49,520 bases of DNA, from contig CAKSIW010000010.1 in NCBI GenBank assembly GCA_934463175.1, forward strand, positions 1 through 49,520. The letters run 5' to 3'. This document shows, piece by piece, positions 17,224 through 25,910 of the stretch. Position numbers and translations under genes: made by a program. Under the pieces are notes generated by a model that saw nothing but the letters and a program-made list of their open reading frames with translations, was not told where the DNA came from and ran no database searches. The first letter of the stretch is position 1. Each line of letters starts with the position of its first letter. This stretch comes from an uncultured Clostridia bacterium. GTDB taxonomy: Bacteria > Bacillota > Clostridia > Monoglobales > Monoglobaceae.

Positions 17224-18648
17224 ATGAGCAAAAAATATGACACAGTCATCGGCTTGGAAATTCATGCCGAGCTTTCAACAAACACCAAGGTATTCTGCAC
17301 ATGCAGCGCAAAATTCGGAGGCAGTCCAAACACTCACATCTGCCCCGTTTGCACGGGTCAGCCGGGCGCACTCCCAATAATCAACCGCGCCGCCGTGGAA
17401 TATGCAATCCGTGCAGGTCTTGCCTTTGGCTGCGATATAAACAGATATTCGAGATTTGACAGAAAAAACTATTTCTACCCCGATTTGCCCAAGGCATATC
17501 AGATTTCACAGCTTGACCTTCCGCTGTGCATAAACGGCAAAATCAAGCTTTCAACGGGCACCGTTGTCCGCATAAACCGCATACACCTTGAAGAGGACGC
17601 AGGCAAGCTGGTTCATGACGATTATCACGGACAGAGCTGGGCAGATTATAACCGCTGCAGCGTGCCTCTCATTGAAATCGTGACCGAGCCTGATATGAAA
17701 TCGTCCGAAGAGGCGGCAGAGCTTGTCTCAACAATCGGACTGTATCTTAAATATCTCAACGTGTGCGACGCAAAAATGCAGGAAGGTTCAATCAGAGCAG
17801 ATGTTAACATCTCACTGAAGGAATCAGGCTCCGACGTTCTCGGTGACAGAGCGGAGATTAAAAACCTCAACTCCTTCCGGTCAATTCAGCGTGCCATTGA
17901 ATATGAAATTGAGCGTCAGTCCGACATTCTGGACGACGGCGGCAAGGTTGTTCAGGAAACAAGACGCTTTGATGACGCAACAGGCATGACCAGCTCGCTG
18001 CGAAGCAAAGAAAACGCCAACGACTACCGCTATTTCCCTGAGCCTGATATTCTTGCGGTTCGTTTTTCGGAAGAGGATATTGAAAAAGCAAAGAGTGAAA
18101 TTCCGCTGCTTCCGCATCAGAGAGTTGAGAAATATATAAACGAATATCACCTCACAGATGAGGACGCAAGAGTCATCACTCTTGAAAAATATCTGTCCGA
18201 TTTCTACGATGAAGCAGTTGCGGTATATCCGCAGTATAAAAGTGTTGCAAACATGTTCCTGACGGAAATTATGCGCCGTGTCAAGGACACCGACAGCGAA
18301 GAAATTCCGTTTTCTGCTGCTGATTTTGCAAAAACAGTGGAGATGGCTGACAAAAACACTGTTAACCGAAATGACGCAAAAACAATCATCAGAATCATGT
18401 TTGAGGAAGGCGGAAACCCGGAAGATATTGCCAAAAAGAATAACTTCATTGTTGTTGAGGACACCTCGGCAATATCCGATTTCATCGACAAGCTCCTCGA
18501 AGAAAAAGCAAATCTTGTTGAGGACTATAAAAACGGAAAAACAAATGTGTTCGGCTTCTTCATGGGACAGGCAACACGCGCCCTCCAGGGCAAAGCAACA
18601 CCAATGTCAATCAAAGCATATCTTGAAGAAAAGCTCAAAAGTCTTTAA
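17224..18648 (+). CDS. gatB: Aspartyl/glutamyl-tRNA amidotransferase subunit B
   Basis: 474 residues. GatB binds the mischarged tRNA and performs the ATP-dependent transamidation. Landmarks are YDTVIGLEIHAELST, PVCTGQPGALP, YFYPDLPKAYQISQ, HLEEDAGKL, and a C-terminal helical/YqeY tail for tRNA binding. Start ATG 17224 has GGAG at 17214-17217, six bases upstream; an ATG at 17212 overlaps that site and upstream frames run into the repeat element. Last gene of the run, closed by a terminator at 18654-18684. Confidence 0.97.
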   Translation: MSKKYDTVIGLEIHAELSTNTKVFCTCSAKFGGSPNTHICPVCTGQPGALPIINRAAVEYAIRAGLAFGCDINRYSRFDRKNYFYPDLPKAYQISQLDLPLCINGKIKLSTGTVVRINRIHLEEDAGKLVHDDYHGQSWADYNRCSVPLIEIVTEPDMKSSEEAAELVSTIGLYLKYLNVCDAKMQEGSIRADVNISLKESGSDVLGDRAEIKNLNSFRSIQRAIEYEIERQSDILDDGGKVVQETRRFDDATGMTSSLRSKENANDYRYFPEPDILAVRFSEEDIEKAKSEIPLLPHQRVEKYINEYHLTDEDARVITLEKYLSDFYDEAVAVYPQYKSVANMFLTEIMRRVKDTDSEEIPFSAADFAKTVEMADKNTVNRNDAKTIIRIMFEEGGNPEDIAKKNNFIVVEDTSAISDFIDKLLEEKANLVEDYKNGKTNVFGFFMGQATRALQGKATPMSIKAYLEEKLKSL

Positions 18649-18653
18649 GATTG

Positions 18654-18684
18654 AAAAAACGGCGGATTTTTCCGCCGTTTTTTT
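18654..18684. terminator. Bidirectional terminator between convergent gatB and ligA
   Basis: A run of A, then CGGCGGA, loop TTTT, TCCGCCG and a run of T, so the hairpin has a T-tract on either strand. It lies between the gatB stop (18648) and overlaps the ligA stop (18685-18683), so it can serve both genes. Confidence 0.9.
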
Positions 18685-20665
18685 ATTTCACCATATCAAG
18701 CAGCTCCTGCTCCGATATAACCGCAACACCGAGACTGACAGCCTTGTCAAGCTTGCTTCCCGCTTCTTCACCCGCGACGACAAAATCCGTCTTTTTTGAA
18801 ACGCCCGATGATACCTTTCCTCCGTTGTCCTCAATGATTTTCTGTGCTTCCGCTCTTTTCAGGGTCGGAAGCGTTCCGGTCAGGACAAAGCTTTTTCCCG
18901 TCAGGACTCCGCCGACCGCCCTTTCCTCCGCCGTCATTCTGACTCCTGCTGCACGCATTCTCTCAATCAAGCATCGGCTCTCTGGTTCGCCGAAATAATG
19001 CACGGCACTCTCTGCCATTTTTGCACCTATATCATCAATCTCCGCAAATTCTTCTGCCGTTGCATTCATTATTCTCTCCATACTCCCGAAATGCTCCGCA
19101 ATTGACTTTGCACCCCTCGCACCAATCAGACGTATTCCAAGTCCGCAAAGAAGCCTGTCAAGCGGATTGCGTTTTGCACGCTCAATTGCTTCAATCAGAT
19201 TCTGTGCCGATTTGTCCGCAAAACGGTCAAGTTCCGCAACATCTTCATATTTCAGATAGAACAGATCTGCCGCATTCTCAATCAAGCCTGCGTCCGCGAG
19301 CTGTTCGACAACCGCATCGCCAAGACCTTCAATATCCATTGCCCCGCGTGATACAAAATGAATTATGCTGCGTATTTTCTGCGCGGGACAATTGCTGCTC
19401 AGGCATCTGAGTGCAGCCTCCCCCTCCTCGCGGAAAAGAGGTTCTCCGCATGCAGGGCAAGCCTTCGGCATTTCAAATATACGTTCCGTTCCCGTTCTTT
19501 TTTCCTTCAGAACAGCCGCAACCTCCGGAATTATATCTCCTGCTTTTCTGATCAGCACCCGATCCCCTATTCTCAAATCCTTTTCTTTTATATAATCCTC
19601 ATTGTGAAGCGTTGCACGGCTGACTGTTGACCCTGCAACCCTGACAGGCGTCAGAACCGCATTAGGTGTGACAACACCTGTCCTGCCGACCTGAACCACA
19701 ATATCCTCCACAGTTGTCTCCTGCTGCTCCGCAGGAAATTTATATGCAATTGCCCACTTCGGAACCTTTGATGTTGTGCCGAGAGTCACGCGCTGTCTCA
19801 GACTGTTCACCTTCACAACCGAGCCGTCAATATCAAACAGCAAGCCGTCTCTTTCCCCGCCGATTTTTTCAATCTGCTCAAACGCCTTCTCCATGGTGTC
19901 AAACGTGTTTCGCTGCGGACTCACTCTGAAACCGTGTTTTTCAAGCCAATCAAGCCCCTCTGTGTGTGTTTCAAAGATTTCCTCGGAAATCTGCTGTATA
20001 TTAAAGATGAAAATGTCAAGCTTACGTTTTGCCGTGATTTTGCTGTTAAGCTGTCTGAGCGACCCTGCCGCCGCATTTCTCGGATTGGCAAAAAGCGGCT
20101 CGCCTTTTTCCTCCCTTTCGCGGTTCAGCTTTTCAAAGCTTGCCTTTGGCATATATACCTCGCCCCTGACCTCCAGCCTTGCCAAGTCGGTGTCAATTTT
20201 CAGCGGAATTGACTTCACCGTTTTCAAATTCTCGGTTATGTCCTCACCAACCGATCCGTCGCCTCTTGTTGACCCCCTGACAAGCCGACCGTTCTCATAT
20301 TCAAGCGAAACGGACAAGCCGTCAATTTTCATTTCCACAACATATTCGGGCTTTTCCCCGTCCAGTGCGGCACGCACTCTGCCGTCAAACTCCATAAGCT
20401 CCTCACGCGAAAAAACATCTCCCAGGCTCTGCATGGGAACATCATGCACAACCTGTCCGAACTCCTTCAGAGGAGTTCCTCCAACTCTCTTTGTGGGCGA
20501 ATTTTCGTCAGCATACTGCGGATTTTCCTCCTCCAGCTTAATCAGCCTTTGCATAAGCATATCATAGTCATAATCCGATATTGTCGGACTGTCCATATCA
20601 TAATAGCTGTGATTATGCTTCTCAATCGTTTTGCGAAGCTCCGTAATTTCCTTTTCAATGCTCAT
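18683..20665 (-). CDS. ligA: NAD-dependent DNA ligase
   Basis: 660 residues. Adenylation domain with nucleophile Lys113 in VVEMKIDGLS, then OB fold, a four-Cys zinc finger (CPACGEPL...CLSSNCPAQ), helix-hairpin-helix repeats and a C-terminal BRCT domain (LTGKSFVLTGTLP). It seals nicks using NAD+ in replication and repair. Start ATG 20665 has AAAGGAG thirteen bases upstream, a little far. The small Cys-rich gene lies 54 bases upstream and is probably cotranscribed. Confidence 0.98.
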   Translation of the reverse strand: MSIEKEITELRKTIEKHNHSYYDMDSPTISDYDYDMLMQRLIKLEEENPQYADENSPTKRVGGTPLKEFGQVVHDVPMQSLGDVFSREELMEFDGRVRAALDGEKPEYVVEMKIDGLSVSLEYENGRLVRGSTRGDGSVGEDITENLKTVKSIPLKIDTDLARLEVRGEVYMPKASFEKLNREREEKGEPLFANPRNAAAGSLRQLNSKITAKRKLDIFIFNIQQISEEIFETHTEGLDWLEKHGFRVSPQRNTFDTMEKAFEQIEKIGGERDGLLFDIDGSVVKVNSLRQRVTLGTTSKVPKWAIAYKFPAEQQETTVEDIVVQVGRTGVVTPNAVLTPVRVAGSTVSRATLHNEDYIKEKDLRIGDRVLIRKAGDIIPEVAAVLKEKRTGTERIFEMPKACPACGEPLFREEGEAALRCLSSNCPAQKIRSIIHFVSRGAMDIEGLGDAVVEQLADAGLIENAADLFYLKYEDVAELDRFADKSAQNLIEAIERAKRNPLDRLLCGLGIRLIGARGAKSIAEHFGSMERIMNATAEEFAEIDDIGAKMAESAVHYFGEPESRCLIERMRAAGVRMTAEERAVGGVLTGKSFVLTGTLPTLKRAEAQKIIEDNGGKVSSGVSKKTDFVVAGEEAGSKLDKAVSLGVAVISEQELLDMVK

Positions 20666-20719
20666 ATCGTCAAAAAAACTCCTTTCAGAAGTCTGTCATA
20701 TTCATTATATCCGAATTGT

Positions 20720-20956
20720 TCATTTTCTTGCAGACTGAAGTCGCTGAATGACATAATCATATCCGCTTTCAATGTGTGGAAGCAGACAGTTGCTGCAATC
20801 CTTAATCGGGTTTCCGTCCTTGTCGGGAATTATCTCAAAATTTCCGCCGCAATCCAGCGAATAAAGCGGACAGAAACAAAAAAGGCAGTTCATGCTGCTC
20901 ACTTTGTGACACGGATAAAATTCGCACTCCTTGTTTTCAAAGTATTTGTAGCTCAT
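20720..20956 (-). CDS. Cysteine-rich small domain protein (probable metal-binding)
   Basis: 78 residues matching the 'cysteine-rich small domain' pattern: FENKECEFYPCHK, NCLFCFCPLY, CGGNF, IKDCSNCLLPH and a C-terminal YDYVIQRL helix. Eight cysteines (11, 16, 24, 27, 29, 36, 54, 57) plus histidines suggest zinc or iron-sulfur binding. The family's function is unknown; some members occur beside cobalamin genes, which is not the case here. Start ATG 20956 has AAGGAG seven bases upstream; the longer frame upstream lacks a ribosome site. Transcribed with ligA from the promoter at 20997-21025. Confidence 0.88.
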   Translation of the reverse strand: MSYKYFENKECEFYPCHKVSSMNCLFCFCPLYSLDCGGNFEIIPDKDGNPIKDCSNCLLPHIESGYDYVIQRLQSARK

Positions 20957-20996
20957 ACGCAAACTCCTTTCGCTCCGTAAATAAATCCGCACTTAA

Positions 20997-21025
20997 ATAA
21001 TACCACAGTTTTAATTTGATGTCAA
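20997..21025 (-). promoter_or_regulatory. Strong promoter of the Cys-rich gene and ligA
   Basis: Minus strand: TTGACA at 21025-21020, 17-base spacer, TATTAT at 21002-20997, with TGG before the -10 (extended -10). Start site expected near 20990, about 35 bases upstream of the 20956 start codon. Confidence 0.75.
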
Positions 21026-21052
21026 CAATTCCACAATTTACAAAATATAAAA

Positions 21053-21078
21053 GGAACGCGGCATTCAGACTGCGTTCC
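21053..21078 (-). terminator. Terminator of the PP2C-like gene
   Basis: GGAACGC and GCGTTCC arms (21053-21059, 21072-21078) followed on the minus strand by TTTTATATTTT. It lies 15 bases past the stop of the PP2C-like gene and separates it from the next promoter. Confidence 0.75.
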
Positions 21079-21092
21079 CTCTTTTTTCACAT

Positions 21093-22409
21093 TCAATAAC
21101 CGAAATCAATCGGAAGTTCAACGTCCCTTCCTCCTGCCGAGCCTCCCTCTGTGACCGCATTACCGTTGCGTATGACAGGTTCTTCCTCAACAGGCTCTTC
21201 ATATTGCGGAGTATGCACAGGGGTCTGTGTCTGCGGCGTCTGCGGCTTAACAACCGGATTTTCAACAATCGGGTTTGGTCGAGCCTGTCCCGTCTGCGTT
21301 CTCGTTCTTTCGCTGTTGTGAGCAGCTTCCGTCTGCGGCTGTGCCTCAGCCTCAGGCTGCACCGTCTGCGCTTCTGCCGCCTGTTCGGGCTGCTGATATT
21401 GAGTCTCGGGCTGCTGCACCTCAGCCTCCTCAGGCTTTCTCATCGGAGTCCATGTTCCCGTTTCCGAATCTGTTTTTTCATTTTTGCTGACAATAAAGCT
21501 CCTGCAAGTGTTATACAGTGCCGAAACACTGCCGAAAACCGCATCACGTGCGGCATAGATTCCCGTTCCGAGCAGAGCAAGCACCGCCAGTGCCGCAAAA
21601 ACCCTGAAGCCGCGGCTTTTGAATCCCAAGCCTATTCCTTTGCAGCATATCAGTTCAGCTGTGCAGTTCTCACCGCCATTCTCAGAGGTGCGGCTTATCA
21701 CAGCCGATATTTTCTCCTCGCTTTTCATGCGGTTATTCGCCATTATTCTTTCAATACCCGACTCTCCGAGCTTTTCCGAGACGCTTCTGCTGCATATCAG
21801 AAACAAATCATCTTTTTTGACCTTTATTCTCTTTGAAACAAAAGGATAAATCTCATATTTTTCGGCTGACATTCCAAGATGCTCCGCTGTTGTTCTGTTC
21901 TCCGCGTCAATTTTAAAACTGCCGTTTTCATCAATTGATTCACGTGGAACACTGACGGTTTTGTCAGGTTTTCCCGAAATTTTCACAGCACGGCTTCCGC
22001 TGCACATAAACACATCAACATCACCAATGCTGTATACCCTGGCAAAATCCTTGTTTATGCTGAGAATTGCAATATCCGCCGCAGCCTTCTTTCCGCCGCT
22101 TTGGAACATTCTGCCCATAATCCGTTCATTTGCCAGCTCAAAATATTCCTTGTTTGCAGATGTAAAATCCGATTTTATGAAGTCTCTCAGCAAATCAACG
22201 CTGATGTATGCCGCGTCCTCGCCCGACACCTCGCTTTTCCCGCCGGACGCCACGGCATAAAGTCCGCGCCCGTCACACACAACCGATGAGTCGGACTGTG
22301 TTGCCTCTCTCGGATTATCCTTGCAGAAACCATTCAGAAAATAGTTCTCATAATTGGTTTTTTTTGCGGAATCATCAGTATATGTCACCGCAAAGCTTTT
22401 ATATTTCAT
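21093..22409 (-). CDS. Membrane-anchored PP2C-like protein, probable pseudophosphatase
   Basis: 438 residues: an N-terminal PPM/PP2C-like domain (1-260), one transmembrane helix (about 269-287) and a Pro/Gln/Thr-rich extracellular tail ending RDVELPIDFGY. Fold landmarks remain (TNYENYFLNGF, YAVASGGKSEVSGEDAA, VYSIGDVDVFMC, LFLICSRSVSEKL, GENCTAELI), but the acidic metal ligands do not: the canonical ADGMGG aspartate is a Ser in VASGGKS, the SDG aspartate is an Arg in CSRSV, and the DN motif is EN. Catalysis by the usual two-metal mechanism is therefore unlikely. A sensor or regulator of Ser/Thr phosphorylation is possible. Start ATG 22409 has GGGGTG upstream. Stands alone with its own promoter and terminator. 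Confidence 0.72.
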   Translation of the reverse strand: MKYKSFAVTYTDDSAKKTNYENYFLNGFCKDNPREATQSDSSVVCDGRGLYAVASGGKSEVSGEDAAYISVDLLRDFIKSDFTSANKEYFELANERIMGRMFQSGGKKAAADIAILSINKDFARVYSIGDVDVFMCSGSRAVKISGKPDKTVSVPRESIDENGSFKIDAENRTTAEHLGMSAEKYEIYPFVSKRIKVKKDDLFLICSRSVSEKLGESGIERIMANNRMKSEEKISAVISRTSENGGENCTAELICCKGIGLGFKSRGFRVFAALAVLALLGTGIYAARDAVFGSVSALYNTCRSFIVSKNEKTDSETGTWTPMRKPEEAEVQQPETQYQQPEQAAEAQTVQPEAEAQPQTEAAHNSERTRTQTGQARPNPIVENPVVKPQTPQTQTPVHTPQYEEPVEEEPVIRNGNAVTEGGSAGGRDVELPIDFGY

Positions 22410-22446
22410 TCAATCACCCCGAAGAAAGCTCTCATTCGCAATGTAT

Positions 22447-22475
22447 ATTTTACCATTATACCCACACGTTGTCAA
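22447..22475 (-). promoter_or_regulatory. Promoter of the PP2C-like gene
   Basis: Minus strand TTGACA at 22475-22470, 17-base spacer, TAAAAT at 22452-22447 preceded by TGG (extended -10). A TATAAT also lies within the spacer. The -35 overlaps the last codons of the antiporter gene. Confidence 0.7.
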
Positions 22476-23653
22476 CAGCTTTTCTCGGGAAATTTAGCAT
22501 AAAGCAGCTTCAGCACCAAAGGCGTGCAGACAGACGAAATAATTATCATCAGAATTACCGCCGTGAAATAGACAGGCTCCATTATTCCTGCCGACAAGCC
22601 CTTTTGCGAGACAATGAGTGCAACCTCTCCGCGTGTCATCATTCCGACACCGATTTTCAGTGCGTCGGGATTGCTGAAACCGCAAAGACGTGAAATCAAG
22701 CCGCAGCCGACAATCTTTGCCACAAGCGCAACCACAACAAATGCCGCCGCAAAAGCCAGAATTGACATATTCATTGAGTCAATGTTCGTTTTAAGACCAA
22801 TACTTGCGAAAAACACAGGTCCGAAAATCATATATGAATTTATATCGAGTTTTTTTGCAATATAATCCGAATCACTCAAACTGCACAGAATTATTCCTGC
22901 CACATATGCTCCTGTGATGTCCGCAATTCCGAACACCCTCTCCGCTATGTATGCCATTGCAAAGCAAAAAGCAAGTCCGACAATCGGCACACGTCTCGTA
23001 TGCCTGTATTTCAGGTCAAACAGCTTGAAAAGCTTGTATATGATAACTCCGCCGACAACCGAGAATACAATGAACAAGCCCGTGTTTACAACAACCTTTG
23101 ACGGGTTTACATCAGGATTTCTGAATCCGATGACAAACGTCAGCACCATAATCCCGATTACATCATCAATAATTGCCGCGCTCAGAATTGTCGTTCCGAC
23201 ACGTGACTTCAGATACCCCAGCTCGCGGAGCGTCTGAACGGTTATGCTGACAGATGTCGCCGTCATTATCGTACCTATGAAAACAGCCTTGTAAAAACCG
23301 TCGCTTCCCCACGGCTGTACACCGTAGAAGCACATGTAAAGCGCCGCACCGCCCAGCAGGGGTATCAGAACCCCCATACACGCAACCAGGAAAGCAATCG
23401 GTCCCGTTTTCACAAGCTCCTTCATATCAGTTTCCAGACCTGCCGAAAACATGAGTATCACAACACCGATTTCCGCCATTTTTGCCAGAAAATCCGTCTG
23501 GTTCACCCAACCGAGAACACACGGTCCGATGAGCAGCCCTGCAACAATTTCTCCGACAACCTGCGGTGCTTTCAGCTTTCTTGCAAGAAGTCCAAGCAAC
23601 TTTGCCGCAATCAAAATAATAGCAATATCTTTAAAAACCGCATATGTTTCCAT
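22472..23653 (-). CDS. CPA2-family cation:proton antiporter (NapA/KefB type)
   Basis: 393 residues with 11-12 transmembrane helices. Signatures: VGEIVAGLLIGPCVLG near the N-terminus, an Asp-Asp pair (163-164) in ILSAAIIDDVIGI typical of electrogenic Na+/H+ antiporters, GAYVAGIILCSL and GVGMMTRGEVALIV. It likely expels Na+ or K+ in exchange for protons at the cytoplasmic membrane. No RCK/TrkA-N domain is attached. It starts 35 bases after the zinc-ribbon protein and so may be read from the spoIIA operon. Confidence 0.9.
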   Translation of the reverse strand: METYAVFKDIAIILIAAKLLGLLARKLKAPQVVGEIVAGLLIGPCVLGWVNQTDFLAKMAEIGVVILMFSAGLETDMKELVKTGPIAFLVACMGVLIPLLGGAALYMCFYGVQPWGSDGFYKAVFIGTIMTATSVSITVQTLRELGYLKSRVGTTILSAAIIDDVIGIMVLTFVIGFRNPDVNPSKVVVNTGLFIVFSVVGGVIIYKLFKLFDLKYRHTRRVPIVGLAFCFAMAYIAERVFGIADITGAYVAGIILCSLSDSDYIAKKLDINSYMIFGPVFFASIGLKTNIDSMNMSILAFAAAFVVVALVAKIVGCGLISRLCGFSNPDALKIGVGMMTRGEVALIVSQKGLSAGIMEPVYFTAVILMIIISSVCTPLVLKLLYAKFPEKSC

Positions 23654-23688
23654 TAAAATCCCCTCCCCGAGTCACAGTTCGGATATTG

Positions 23689-24144
23689 CTAAAAGAAATA
23701 CGGATAGAAACGCATTGACGCGCTCAGAAAAGCCGCAATGAAGAATGCCGCAACTGTCAGCAGTTTCACAATGCCGACAGCAAAACCAATCCAGCAAAAC
23801 ATCTTTGCTTTTGCCGAATATGCTTCTGCCTTTTCGGACGTTCCGGCGCACAGCTCTGCGTGCGTCATTCCCGAAAAAATAATTGCCGCCGCCCCGAAGG
23901 CAACACTGCAAAATACCGCAACAAGAATTGACGGTATCAGATAGTCCTTGATTTTTTTCGGCTTTTGCGCAATGTGCGGTGCCTGATAAACCGTCTGCCG
24001 CGGTTCAGCCTCAGTCTTTTGCTCCGCACTTCCCGACGTGCCGGCATTTGCCGCCGCATTCGGAATTTCATTCAGATTATAGCCGCATTTAACACACCAT
24101 AAGTTTTCATCAACGTTATATGCTCCGCATTTCGGACAAAACAT
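23689..24144 (-). CDS. Zinc-ribbon plus CD225/dispanin-type membrane protein
   Basis: 151 residues: an N-terminal zinc ribbon with four cysteines (MFCPKCGAYN...LWCVKCGYN; Cys 3, 6, 17, 20), a low-complexity Ala/Glu/Pro linker, then two hydrophobic helices resembling the bacterial CD225 domain (DYLIPSILVAVFCSVAFGAAAIIFSG, then AEAYSAKAKMFCWIGFAVGI). Function unknown in bacteria. Start ATG 24144 has AAAGGA ten bases upstream; the in-frame ATG at 24153 is one base from that site. It follows sigF by 82 bases with no clear terminator, so readthrough from the sporulation operon is possible. Confidence 0.78.
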   Translation of the reverse strand: MFCPKCGAYNVDENLWCVKCGYNLNEIPNAAANAGTSGSAEQKTEAEPRQTVYQAPHIAQKPKKIKDYLIPSILVAVFCSVAFGAAAIIFSGMTHAELCAGTSEKAEAYSAKAKMFCWIGFAVGIVKLLTVAAFFIAAFLSASMRFYPYFF

Positions 24145-24226
24145 AAAACTCATATCCTTTCTTTTATACATAATAATTTTGGTCTATAATAAATTTCGAC
24201 ATAATCCGAAAAATTCCTTTATATTT

Positions 24227-24979
24227 TTATCCGCTTTCCCTTCCTTTCATTATTGTCTCCCGCATGATTCCCAGAACCTTTTTTTCAAGTCTTGACACTT
24301 GAACCTGAGATATACCGAGCATTTGAGCAATCTGAGATTGGGTTTTCTGCTTGAAATATCTCAAAACAATTATTTTTTTCTCACGCTCGCCGAAACGGTC
24401 AAGCAGCTCACGCACCAGAAGCTTATCAACGATTTCTGCTTCATAGTCCTCCTTGCATTCCAGGCGGTCAACAAGAGCTTTGGTTTCCTTCCCGTCCTCA
24501 GCCTGTGAATTATAAATTGACTCAGGTCTTAAGCCCGCTTCAAGCGCCGCAGCAAGCTCCTCGGGCGAAACCGAGAGCCTGTCCGCAAGCTCACTGACCG
24601 TCGGTTCGGAATTGTTTTCCTTAATCATCAGCTCTCTCACGCTCATCGCCTTTATCGCAAGTTCCTTCATGCTGCGGCTCACCTTTATTATTCCGTCATC
24701 ACGAATAAATCTTTTTATCTCCCCCATAATCATCGGCACAGCATATGTCGAAAATTTTACGCCGAACGACGGGTCAAACTTTCTGATTGACTTAATCAAT
24801 CCTATGCAGCCAATCTGAAACAAATCCTCAGGCTCATGACCGCGGTTGTAAAATCTTTTTACAACACTCCACACAAGCCCCATGTTCTCCTCAACAATCG
24901 CATTCTGAGCGCACACATCTCCGTTCTTCGCAAGCGCAAGCCGACTCTCAATATCCTGATTATATTCCCTGTTCTGCAT
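24227..24979 (-). CDS. sigF: Forespore RNA polymerase sigma factor SigF
   Basis: 250 residues. Sigma-70 regions 2 (NMGLVWSVVKRFYNRGHEPEDLFQIGCIGLIKSIRKFDPSFGVKFSTYAVP is the core region, of which EDLFQIGCIGLIK is the clearest motif), 3 and 4 (SQIAQMLGISQVQVSRLEKK). SigF is the first forespore-specific sigma factor and is held inactive by SpoIIAB. Position third in spoIIAA-spoIIAB-sigF confirms it against the related SigG. Start ATG 24979 has GAGGTGAGG six bases upstream; the GTG at 24991 lies within that site. Confidence 0.97.
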   Translation of the reverse strand: MQNREYNQDIESRLALAKNGDVCAQNAIVEENMGLVWSVVKRFYNRGHEPEDLFQIGCIGLIKSIRKFDPSFGVKFSTYAVPMIMGEIKRFIRDDGIIKVSRSMKELAIKAMSVRELMIKENNSEPTVSELADRLSVSPEELAAALEAGLRPESIYNSQAEDGKETKALVDRLECKEDYEAEIVDKLLVRELLDRFGEREKKIIVLRYFKQKTQSQIAQMLGISQVQVSRLEKKVLGIMRETIMKGRESG

Positions 24980-24997
24980 GTGTGTCCTCACCTCTTG

Positions 24998-25417
24998 TCA
25001 GGCGGTTATGCGTTTTTTCATGGTTACAACAGTCCCCTCGCCCACACGCGATTTGACCGAAAGCTCGTCCATAAACGTCTGCATAACCGTAAATCCCATA
25101 CCGCTGCGCTCCGTTTCCGGGCTTGAGGTGTAGAGAGGCTGCATGGCTTGTCCGACATCTTCAATTCCGACGCCCGAGTCCGCAACCTCAATTTCAATCA
25201 TTCCGTCGATAATGCGGCAGGTTATTGTCACAACCCCCTTCATATCAACATATCCATGTACAATTGCATTTGTAACCGCCTCCGAAACCGCGGTTTTTAT
25301 GTCAGCCAAATCTTCAATGCTTAAATCAAGCTGCACCGAAAACGCGGCAACTGCCGCACGCACAAACGATTCATTGCAGCTTTTCGCCGGAACCTCCAGC
25401 TTCATATAGTTTTCCAT
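24998..25417 (-). CDS. spoIIAB: Anti-sigma F factor and protein kinase SpoIIAB
   Basis: 139 residues, GHKL ATPase fold: N-box EAVTNAIVHGY, G1 VADSGVGIED, G2 GMGFTVM. It binds SigF and, with ATP, phosphorylates SpoIIAA on serine. The gene lies 18 bases before sigF and 15 bases after spoIIAA, GGAGG upstream of ATG 25417. Confidence 0.97.
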   Translation of the reverse strand: MENYMKLEVPAKSCNESFVRAAVAAFSVQLDLSIEDLADIKTAVSEAVTNAIVHGYVDMKGVVTITCRIIDGMIEIEVADSGVGIEDVGQAMQPLYTSSPETERSGMGFTVMQTFMDELSVKSRVGEGTVVTMKKRITA

Positions 25418-25432
25418 TTTTCTCTCCTCCTT

Positions 25433-25741
25433 TTAGTGACTGCACTCCAGAATTTTTTTCAGCCCCGAAAGCTCCAGAATTTTGTCCACCTGCGGCTGAA
25501 CCCTGATTATCATTGTCTTTCCCCCGCGTGCCTGAATCTGCTTATACCGCCCGATTATCACGCCGATTCCCGAACTGTCCATGAACGGAACGCCGTCAAA
25601 ATCCAACACAAGATTGACAATGTTCCGCAAACTGATTTCCCTGTCCATCTCCTCTCTCAGCTCTGCCGAGGTGTGATGGTCAATCTCTCCCGACACCTTG
25701 ACAACAAGCGTTGTGCCTATGTTCTCCATTTTTATCTGCAT
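25433..25741 (-). CDS. spoIIAA: Anti-sigma F factor antagonist SpoIIAA
   Basis: 102 residues, STAS domain. The phosphorylated serine lies in FMDSSGIGV (residues 53-61). Unphosphorylated SpoIIAA displaces SigF from SpoIIAB; the SpoIIE phosphatase, not in this window, reactivates it. Start ATG 25741 with GAGGG upstream. First gene of the spoIIA operon. Confidence 0.97.
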   Translation of the reverse strand: MQIKMENIGTTLVVKVSGEIDHHTSAELREEMDREISLRNIVNLVLDFDGVPFMDSSGIGVIIGRYKQIQARGGKTMIIRVQPQVDKILELSGLKKILECSH

Positions 25742-25786
25742 TAATTTCCCTCTTTTCTCTGCTGAGTATTATTCTCCACTCTTCTA

Positions 25787-25813
25787 TTTCGCCGTTTTAC
25801 ATTTTTTTCCTTT
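25787..25813 (-). promoter_or_regulatory. Candidate sigma-H promoter of the spoIIA operon
   Basis: Minus strand AAAGGAAAA at 25813-25805 fits the sigma-H -35 (RNAGGAWWW); after 11 bases GGCGAAA at 25793-25787 fits the -10 (RNNGAAT) except for the last base. In Bacillus subtilis spoIIA is read by sigma-H with Spo0A. The region has no good sigma-A promoter. Confidence 0.45.
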
Positions 25814-25849
25814 TAGTTTTTTTAACTATCGTCTGCCGAAAAAAAACAT

Positions 25850-25884
25850 AAAAAAACAGTCGAATGTAAAATCCGACTGTTTTC
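25850..25884 (-). terminator. Terminator of valS
   Basis: ACAGTCG...CGACTGT hairpin (minus strand) followed by TTTTTTTAT. It lies 27 bases after the valS stop and separates valS from the spoIIA promoter. Confidence 0.8.
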
Positions 25885-25910
25885 GTCTGTTTTTCCGTCA
25901 AAAACACATT

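Noticed and set aside
24195..24201. Spo0A-like TGTCGAA upstream of the zinc-ribbon gene
   Set aside because: A 7-base match is expected several times by chance in 50 kb and no promoter is aligned with it.
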